Source: Maratus speciosus (taxonomy: Eukaryota; Arthropoda; Arachnida; Araneae; Salticidae). From it: a stretch of DNA of 64,000 bases. A program made the position numbers and the translations under genes. The stretch's first letter is position 1. The number at the start of each line of letters is the position of its first letter. The stretch spans positions 201,006,559 through 201,070,558 of the forward strand of contig OZ010788.1 in NCBI GenBank assembly GCA_963932465.1, read 5' to 3'. The notes under the pieces were generated by a model. That model had not been told where the DNA came from. It did not search any database and saw nothing but the letters and a program-made list of their open reading frames with translations. Shown one piece after another: positions 56,316-64,000 of the stretch.

Positions 56316-58172
56316 TACAATCTTAGAATAAATGTGGTGGTTAAGTTAAAATTTGTAAATTATATTCACTCCATTTAATGAAATAAATTTTGAGTTACAA
56401 CTGTGTGAATTATTTTGAAAATAATTACTATTTAAGCATTAATCATTCATTTTAGAGAATCAGGAAGTTCAATTTTGTTTAACATTTTAATTCAAATTAT
56501 ATTGTAATATTTTTTCTTATTTAGTTGATTATCATTTACTATATACGGAAAAACATTGTAAATTGTTAAGAAGGATGAAAACTCATTTTATCACTTAAAC
56601 TGAAATGAATTATTTTTTCCGTATTTTTTTATGGTGATGTTTATATAGATTTTAATGGCTCTTCTTTTTCATTTCTCATCTTTGCTCATAGCTGTCAACT
56701 TTTACACATTTATATATACAAAGCTTTCTACTCGAAAAAATTATAACAATTGGCAGGATATTATTTACATAATTAACCAACATCACTGATTTAACCTAAT
56801 CAATTTTCAGAAATATTGCATGACTAAATATTAAAGTTCTTTTAATTACAAATCACATTCAATACATGTATTTATTTTATTAATAAATATTTTTATGGGG
56901 GAGGGGGGAGTTACCTTATATCGTACATATATATTTTTTATTATTCTGGGAGGGGGGGGGGGTTAAGATATCTTCTTTCACTTATTCCAGTCTTTAATGT
57001 ACTTAATTCACAAATCTATATAAATTCAACTGTTTAAATATTTTATTGCGAATAAGCTATTTAAATTAATTTTGTAAAAGTTTGGAGGAGAAATCCCTAT
57101 AAATATTTATTATTATTAATATAAACAATTCGATCAGTAAATAGAAATTTCCCGTGTACCTAACCTATAATACGCGATTCTTCTGTTAAATAGAACCCCC
57201 CCCCACCCCCACACCCCTCGCCAACAGGAATCGACCTACAGATTTGACTGTTGGGAAAAGCGTCAATTGTCAACATGAAGTGCCTGTATGACTACGTATT
57301 TCTGTCGTCTGATAACGCATTCTTTCGTTAACAGATATTTTCTTAAAACAGATATTGTCTGGCAACCTTTTGGTGCCAGAAATTTTCTGTTGTTTTACAA
57401 AAATATTTTTAACAGTGTCTGACATTCCCACGTCTCCCCATACGTTGTTGGCTATTTATGCGGACGACACAACAGTGATGGCTCATGACAAAGACTGGCG
57501 TATTATGCACGAGCATCTCCAAAGACACATTCGAAAATTGGAATCTTTCTTTACTAAATGGCGCATCAAAATTAACTCTACCATATCACAGGCAGTCATT
57601 TTTACACGTAACCGCTCTACTCCAACACCTCTTTATCTTGATGGCTCCTTTATTAGTTTCGGACGGAGGTTAAATATCTAGGTGTATTCTTGGATAGTAC
57701 TCTCACTTGGCGAAAGCAAATCGACTATAGCGTTCAGAAGTTCTATAATGCTAAACGTGATCTTGCCCGTCCCCTGTACAATAATAAGATGGGTTTGGGA
57801 AATAAAATACTGCTCTACAAGACAGTGCTTCGTCCCATTCTCCTATACTGCGCTCAAATCTGGGGCGCAGCGGCAAAGACCGATCTTCAAAAGATTCAAG
57901 TGGTACAAAATAAAACCCTTCGTGGTATTACTCATGCTCCATGGTATCGTAGAAATACTGCTATTCATCATGATCTTAAAATTCCTCCTATTTCTTCAGC
58001 CATTAAAAACCAAGCCAATAAGTTCTTTGAAAATATTCACAACATTCCTAATCCTGCTATTCAAAATTTAAGCTCCTATGATGAGAACGTACGTTGGCAT
58101 AGACCAAGGGCAACACTCCGTATCTCCCGAAAAACATTGACCCAGGATAATTCCCTAGTTTATTTTCTTTGA
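54629..58172 (+). pseudogene. Jockey-like LINE reverse transcriptase, split by a 2.37-kb insertion
   Basis: The frame opens with RYRPVSLLPVLSKVTEHIF, then FGFKPKHSTAHQLL after a shift (~54730), and FTLKYLRGRTLCVRY and INAGVPRGSKLGPWLYKAYI (to 55048). An insertion at 55051-57417 follows. Coding resumes with DIPTSPHTLLAIYADDTTVM, containing the YADD catalytic box. LESFFTKWRIKINSTISQAV follows. A shift near 57665 leads to KYLGVFLDSTLTWRKQIDYS, LARPLYNNKMGL, VLRPILLYCAQIWGAAAKT and IQVVQNKTLRGITHAPWYRR, ending near 58172. This is the standard order for the RT C-terminal half of Jockey-clade LINEs. The AP endonuclease N terminus is missing, so the copy is 5'-truncated. The 3' half is well preserved, with one long 160-codon frame. 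Confidence 0.92.
55051..57417. mobile_element. TIR element inserted in Jockey frame, 2367 bp
   Basis: The left end is CACTGTAAAAAAAAAAAATC followed by TTAAAACAACAGAAAA. The right end, inverted, is CACTGTTAAAAATATTTTTG followed by TAAAACAACAGAAAA, so the inverted ends run ~40 bp. TC flanks both sides. Removing the element and one TC restores the Jockey frame across the junction (the KAYI side joins the DIPTS side). The interior is mostly AT-rich with a 33-T tract (56280-56312), G/C tracts and a TCTGGCA..TGCCAGA hairpin near the right end. No transposase seen. Confidence 0.85.
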
Positions 58173-58620
58173 TAGGGCTTTGCCTTCCTGAACGCTTATA
58201 TTCTTTTGTAAATTTTGTACATATTCTTGAAAATAATCTTTTCTTTTCTTTTTTATCGTATTAACTTTCTCATTACCTATTATTCATTTATTTTTTTATT
58301 GTAACTGTTTATGTATTTAAGATATATGACGCCTGTAAAGGCCTTTTTTTATATAATCTTACCGGTTTTTCCCTATACGTGTTTCTGGTATTCTGCTTAC
58401 CAGACTTTGGCTATGACAATAAATTGCTCCACATTTCATTGCTCTATTAGAGGTATGGAGAGACTCCAGGCACTCTGTTCCAGTTCCTATTCCAAGTCCA
58501 AGTAATAATTTAAGACCCTTATTTAAAATTTTCGGTATCCATAATTTACCGTTCAAATCCATAAGTCAAATGCGCTATTTTCTTTCAACAAATGGAAATT
58601 TAAAAATCGTCTGAATTGCC
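58173..58620. other. 3' flank of Jockey relic
   Basis: Probably LINE 3' untranslated sequence. No poly(A) or simple tail is clear. Two short frames at 58311 and 58359 overlap on opposite strands and have no motif. Confidence 0.45.
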
Positions 58621-58628
58621 ATACACTG

Positions 58629-58852
58629 TAAATAAAAAAAAACTGTAACTCTACAAATGTAAAGTTACAGAAAAAGTTACAGAGAAGCTACAGAAATCCG
58701 TAGCTTTACAAAAGAATCTACAAAAATTACATTAAACTTAATAAAATTTTATCTGTAACCAGGGTTGCAGTTACATAAAAAGTTCTAGGCATCCCAGTTT
58801 CCTAAAAAATTCTTAGTAATCTTACAGATTTTTTGATTTACGGTGCAAAAGT
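58629..58852. mobile_element. MITE with CACTGTAAAT ends
   Basis: CACTGTAAATAAAAAAAAACTGTAA pairs with the inverse end CACCGTAAATCAAAAAATCTGTAA. Inside are many GTAAAGTTACAG / CTGTAAC palindromic words, so the RNA or single strand would fold strongly. The ends resemble those at 55051. A partial copy-like block (AAAAAGTTCTAGG..CCCAGTTTCCTA) recurs at ~58890-58930. Confidence 0.7.
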
Positions 58853-58899
58853 GTATATGTTGCATGAATTTTTGTTATTGGCTTTTCATAAAAAGTTCT

Positions 58900-61800
58900 A
58901 GGAACCCAGCTTCCTAGAAAATCTTAGTAACCTTATGTTTTTAACAGTTTAGAAAAGTACTATAGCGCAAAATAAAATGTTCTATATTTTCCTAACGAAT
59001 GAATCAAATATAACCAAAAACTATACAACTAAATCCGGGTACCTCACCAACGTGCCTATTTAATTGCAAGCTAATCGGATGCTTTTTACGGAAGTTATCG
59101 CGGAAAAGTCAGACTGACAAACAGACTGGAAAAAGACTAACAAAATTCAAAAAAATTTCGAGTCTCCATAGTAAGCCTTCACTGACGTTTCGACAATTAT
59201 CTTTCATTCCTACCTTCTACCAGAAATCCTCATGCCCATAGATCAAGTCGTTTTCTCAAATAAAAGTGTTGAAAATTATTTACGTTAGATTCCACCCCCC
59301 CCCCCCCCCACACACACACACACACAAACACACACGCCTAAATCTTCAGACAAACATTTATTGAATCCAGGTATGTTTTAAATATATATAATTAATTTAT
59401 ATAGATAATAATTTTCTTTTGAAAAGTGTAATCACAAAAAGTGTTTTAGAATTGAATTAGTTTTATTTTGCACTGGTGATTTTGTAAATTATTTTATAAG
59501 TACTAGTAAATAAGATCATCTAATATTGATTTGAAAGAGAAGCAGTAATGTGCTACAATTAAAGTGAATATGAAATGTGTATTGATCTAATAAGTCGGTA
59601 CAAAATAAAATATTTAACAAAAGGAAACAAATCGTTATCAGTTAACAATTAATATCCCTAAGTCGATGCGAAGTTATTATTCTTTTTTTAATTATAGTGG
59701 TAATTCAACAATAAAATATTTTTAATAATTAAGATTGAGTGTAGAATGTTTGTTTTTATGACTGCAAAGCGCTTGAAGCTCCAGACAATCTTATCCACTT
59801 TACTAATCCTCAAAGAAAATTGATCGCAGACGACTCTGGCGATCTATCGGATCTCGCCCGATTAAAAGTGCACGGCGCTGGCTCTAGGGCATCCGATCCC
59901 TCAACCCCGTCACTTCATCAGTTTTTAATTAGAAAATTTTTGAATGTTTTTCAAATAATAATAAATAACATGGAAAACACCCGCAGCTAAAATTTTCATT
60001 CCTATTCCATAAAAAATGCTAAAAAATCGACCCTTATAAAGAAATTAAACGTCATTCCTGCATAACAGTTAACATTGTTTTTATTACAATGCATGTAGAG
60101 CCCGAGACAATGTTTTACCCTTGATACCTTGATTACCCTTCATGTACGATACAGATTGCGACCCGAGGAAGTCAAAAAGTTAGACATCCATGTTCTGAAT
60201 GTTCTAAATTAGCCATCCAAAATCTTAGCGGAAAAGGCAATTATCATTACTTTGTAACATAGCTGCTATACATGGTCATCATATAAACGCACGTTAAAAA
60301 TCCACCATTCGAGACGTACTCTCTAAACATATGCCTAGACTTCTTGAAATTCAACCCAGCTCATAATATGTTCTACAAAAACAAGGAATTTAAGCACCTC
60401 AAAACCATTTTTTTTTTTTTTTTTTTTTTTTTCTGGCGTAAAATGTTTGAGGTATGTACGACAGATATTATCGATTATGTGCAATTAGAACACAGGACAA
60501 TCCCCTCAGAAAAGACAAAAATCTCGTGTCTGTTACGTTTTTATACATCTATACGAACGCAGAGAGATCCCACGACAGATATTACTAACTTAAAAACAAT
60601 GACTTTGACCTTCAGAGCGCTGGTAGCCACAACAAGTAATCCATCACTCGAGCAACTGCAGGAGTATACAAGTCCTCTTGAATATCTGGATTCAATTTAC
60701 CATACCACCAAAGATCTCGCCAACACCAAATAACCCCCCAACACTGTGAATCTACTCACTAAAAAGATGGTCGGCCCACCAACGAAGTCAAAAAATCTCG
60801 ACGTGTCTGTGACGGATGACTCTTCAACGTGTCATTGCGGTGGAAGCGCGTACTTCCCCTATTGTTTTAAAGATCGGAGAGAAAGGTAGAAAACTCATCC
60901 CTTCACTATTTGCATTTTTATAGCTATCTTGTTTCGCCCGTATGCCTAACAGGAGAGGTCATGAGATACAGCTTAAGCGTAATGCTGGGTTTTATCGAAC
61001 TTTCGGTTATGGAAATTTCGACTGTTATTCTTAGAAACTGTTAAAACAAACAGCTTCCGGGCAGAAAAAGATATATGAAAATTTTGCATGGGTAAGATAA
61101 TATTAGCGCGGTTTCGTTATCTTTTTATTTAATTTGGAATGTGATTGACGACCTCAAGGGTTATATAAAAAAAGATAAATTCTATATCAAACACTTTTTA
61201 TAACACATAATTATTTTTTTGACATTTTTCTCAACGCTGAAGGTTTAACATTATTGACCATTAAAAAAAAAAGAAAGAAAGATCACTAGTTGTCCAATTA
61301 TTTGACCGATAAGTGGTCCGAATTCTAATTTACGTACAATCCTGTAAAATCTTTACACCCATACTACTTGGATTCGAACCCTGAACGTCTGCATTGATTT
61401 CTCGATGTTTGTAGGCTGTAACCCAATAGAATAAACAAAAATTCTGTCAATCTGAACCTGCTATATGTGCATAAAAAGTAATCTGCAACCAAACATGGTG
61501 TATGGAAGATTTGGAAATAAATATTAAGAGCAGTTTTTGGAAATAAAATTAATCAGTTTCTAATATTAATTTTTAATCAAGTTCCAGACTCCTACTACAA
61601 ACAAGAAATTAAGTTTAATGGTTCTATTTTAACTTTACGAATTGATTTCATTTGAAGTTTAATTAAAACATCTGCCTCTACACGTTTCTAGACTTCAAAA
61701 AGAATAATTTTTTCTGTGTTAAAAATTTAAGAAAAGCTTAAAGCATTTTCCAATAAAAGATAAATAAAAATAAATAAATATTTCTTTGAAAACAATCTGT

Positions 61801-61930
61801 ACGCTGAAAAAAAAAATAATAAGATATGGACGTCCCCGTCTCATATTTTCTGCTAACATGACAACAATACAAACCCATGAGCTAACTTCGCGCTCACATC
61901 GTGTTCTATTTGTATCTGTTTGAACATAAA
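58900..61930. other. Unassigned stretch
   Basis: It contains C17 and (CA)n runs at 59293-59330 and a T23 tract at 60411-60433. GC-richer patches at 59820-59930 and 60750-60990 have no recognised domain. The 129-codon frame at 60344-60733 runs through the T tract (poly-Phe) and I do not support it. At ~61360-61440 a decayed tRNA-like word set (GGGTTCGAATCC on the minus strand) suggests an old SINE. Confidence 0.45.
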
Positions 61931-61944
61931 TCTAAATTAACAAG

Positions 61945-62040
61945 AACAAAAAATCATGCGTCCAGCATAGATTATGTAACACTTTCCAACATATTCAGAA
62001 TACAGTAACAAAATTTTATAGCTTATTAAAGTGAAATATG
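61945..62040 (+). repeat. Dispersed repeat shared with 41965-42070
   Basis: Both copies contain AAAAATCATGCGT, AGCATAGATTAT, ACTTTCCAACA and TCAGAAT or TCTGAAT. It lies directly upstream of the repeat that holds the 62.3-kb element. Confidence 0.65.
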
Positions 62041-62325
62041 ATTAAGATATACATTTTAACGTCTGAATTAAAATATTTAAACTAATTAAAACTTCACATT
62101 AAAATTATTATTAATAAAATAATTCATCATTTGTTTCCAGCTGATATTCCATAGTGAAGTTAAAACTTCATAAATCCATAAATAAAATAACAAAATATAA
62201 ATAAAACACAAATTTAAGACAGGTAATCCAACCACGTTTAAACCAATGAAAATATCAGAATAAAAAAAGGCTAGCGATTGTTGGCGATTTCTTGGACTGT
62301 TAAATCCTGGCATGAGACCAATACG

Positions 62326-63257
62326 AAACTAGTCGGATGTGGCAATCCCAAACTCTCTTCTATCTCGTACATGTTAATACTTCCTGAAAAAAGCAGCATA
62401 TCAGCGACACCGGTTAGGTGATTTACACCAAAATCTAGTCATCAACAACTTATGTCAACTTCCAATTGAATCTGAAGTTTCCGTGCAAGTTTCCGTGAAG
62501 TTTCCGGTTCCGAAAAAATCCGTGCATTAGTTTTTGAGATAGAGTTATTGCGGAAATCTTAAAAGATCTGCATAGTAACGCCACCTATTGGGCGATTTAC
62601 ACAAAAAACTAATTAGAACCAATTTATACCAGGGGATAACTGAATCTGAAGCTTGATGAAAATTCACGCATTAGTTCTTCAAATGCAGCTATTGTGAAAA
62701 TTGTGAAAAAATGTAACATAGCAGCTCCACCTGTTGAGCGATTTACACAACAAAAACTAAAAATCACTCATTTATATCAGGGACTAACTTAATCTGAAGT
62801 TTGATGAAAATTTGTGCATTAGTTCTTGAGATAGAACTATTGCGATAATCATGAATAATGCAACATAAGGGCTAACTTAATCTGAAATTTTGTGAAAATC
62901 TGTTCGTTATTTCTTGAGATATAGCGATTGCGGAAATCATGAAAAATGCAGAACAGTAGAGCCACCTGTTTGCGATTTACACTCAAAAGTAATCAGCACC
63001 AGCTTATATCAAGGTCTAACTGAATCCAAAGTTTTGTGAAACTCCGTTCATTAGTTCTTGAGATAGAGCGCCCACAAACTTTTTGTCACATACAAACTCA
63101 CAGAGTGACAGAATAACAGACAGACTCACAGTCAGACATTTTCTAAAAACCATTAAATCGTGTTCAGGATCTTCTAAAACATATAAATCCATCGAAAACC
63201 GGAAGTCGAAAATTTTCACGAATCCAATACTTTCTTCTTGTAAAAATAGAAGAAAGT
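62326..63257 (+). mobile_element. Hairpin-ended element with ~145-bp array (Helentron-like), plus
   Basis: The left end AAACTAGTCGGATGTGGCAA is followed by ACTCTCTTCTAT. The right end is the hairpin ACTTTCTTCT-tgtaaaaat-AGAAGAAAGT. It shares ends and array units with 26051-26899 in opposite orientation. Array landmarks (TTAGTTCTTGAGATAGA and variants) are near 62530, 62672, 62821, 62905 and 63054. The insertion lies in a dispersed repeat whose other copy at 29.3-29.8 kb lacks it. The 88-codon minus frame at 63016-63282 is a by-product. Confidence 0.88.
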
Positions 63258-63520
63258 GATTATCGCTTTTAATAAATTTCAAAATTTTATTTTAATACAT
63301 AATTGCTATTTTTCATATAAAAATATTTGCTGGTATTGTTAGTGAAAAATCTAAATATATATATATTAAATGTAAAATATCTATTAGAGTTCTCAACTAA
63401 AAAAGATATATATATGGTTTTCACCTATATTTTGTAACCCGGGGAGTCCGTGGTAGAACACTTTGTATTATTAAAAGACAAGAAATAGAAATTTTAGAAA
63501 GAATGGTGAAAGTCATTGGT
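63258..63520 (+). repeat. Dispersed repeat, right part, with half tRNA-like sequence
   Basis: It continues the match to 29520-29775 after the inserted element. It holds a tRNA 5'-half-like word set (CCCGGGGAGTCCGTGGTAGAAC) where the other copy has the B-box half. Confidence 0.65.
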
Positions 63521-64000
63521 GATAGTCACAAAAAAGAGGAAAGCGAAAAAAAGTGTGTTTTATTTTGTCGTTAAAGTTGTTATAAATATTAAAGTATTTT
63601 AAATGAGAAAATATATAATATATTTGTTATGTAGTGTCTTAAAAATCTAAACGTATATTAACAACGTTTAATTTATAAAATTTTCCATAAAAAGAAATTA
63701 AATAATTAATTTATATAATTTGTGAAATTTTGTAAGTGAAAATCTATTACTCCTGGAAGATAATATATCGGTTATATCTCTCTTTATTTAAGCACTGTTA
63801 ATAAAGAACGATTGAGAAAGTCATAAATGATGTAAAATAACTCTGTAATCAATATGGAACAAAAAGGTTTATGAAAAGCCCACTGATTATGCCTGCACAA
63901 CATGTTTTCTTTCAATAAGTGTAGCTACGTATGGCATTATTTCTTATAGATAAACATTTCTTTATCTACCGTAGAGGGTGGGGGTTACTAAGGAAGCAGT
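63521..64000. other. AT-rich stretch to window end
   Basis: Nothing recognised. Confidence 0.5.

Noticed and set aside
60344..60733. 129-codon open frame, one of the longer in the right part
   Set aside because: It runs through a 23-T tract (poly-Phe), has no recognised domain, and lies in unassigned DNA without start or splice support.

Overview
The window is AT-rich eukaryotic DNA, most likely from an arthropod. A chelicerate such as a spider would fit the mix of Tc1, Ginger-like, Penelope-like and hairpin-ended repeats, but that is a guess. I found no intact host gene, no operon-like structure and no convincing spliced gene. Almost every open frame is a transposon relic or a chance frame. 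The sequence is best read as layers of transposable elements inserted into one another, separated by AT-rich DNA with little signal.

Layout. 1-1150: a relic of a Penelope-like reverse transcriptase between ~120-bp direct repeats, then a scrambled fragment of the element at 3.4-4.8 kb. 1215-1410: a TTAA-flanked MITE. 1657-3331: a complete but dead Tc1 element. 3358-4799: a long-TIR non-autonomous element. 5.4-7.3 kb: a mariner-like transposase scrap and two MITEs. 8.07-17.1 kb: a large composite, with direct repeats outside, long inverted arms inside, two copies of an A-B module in the middle, and a ~105-bp minisatellite. 17.5-18.8 kb: a second, better copy of the same reverse transcriptase, ending in a 24-A tract. 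21.06-23.22 kb: a hairpin-ended element filled with a 147-bp tandem array. 23265-28304: a Ginger-type integrase transposon carrying a tRNA-derived SINE, a hAT MITE that itself contains a hairpin/array element, and a piggyBac-like MITE.

30.8-31.7 kb: a pogo/Tigger-like MITE inside a TTAA MITE. 31.9-32.4 kb: a foldback element. 33.5-34.2 kb: an unexplained GC-richer island. 35.2-35.9 kb: a 131-bp array whose units resemble MITE ends. 36475-38008: a second Tc1 element with a mutated catalytic Asp. 39694-48681: the ends of a pogo/Tigger-like element ~9 kb apart, with its transposase relic near the right end. The excess length fits nested insertions: a GTGAC-rich element (~40.48-46.22 kb), tandem tRNA-bearing 320-bp units, an array with a MITE in it, and a TA MITE that splits the transposase. 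50.0-52.2 kb: another hairpin element with a ~327-bp array. 52.4 kb: a foldback MITE with a 10-bp target duplication. 54.6-58.2 kb: a Jockey-like LINE split by a 2.37-kb TIR element. 62.3-63.3 kb: a further hairpin/array element whose empty site is visible in a paralogous repeat at 29.3-29.8 kb.

The most distinctive theme is a structural class seen at four places. One end carries a short sequence. The other end carries a hairpin made of that same sequence plus its inverse. The interior is a tandem array with a ~140-150 bp or ~327 bp unit. This resembles Helentron/HINE (DINE-1-like) non-autonomous rolling-circle elements. The second theme is a tRNA-like sequence inside a head-to-tail 320-bp unit.
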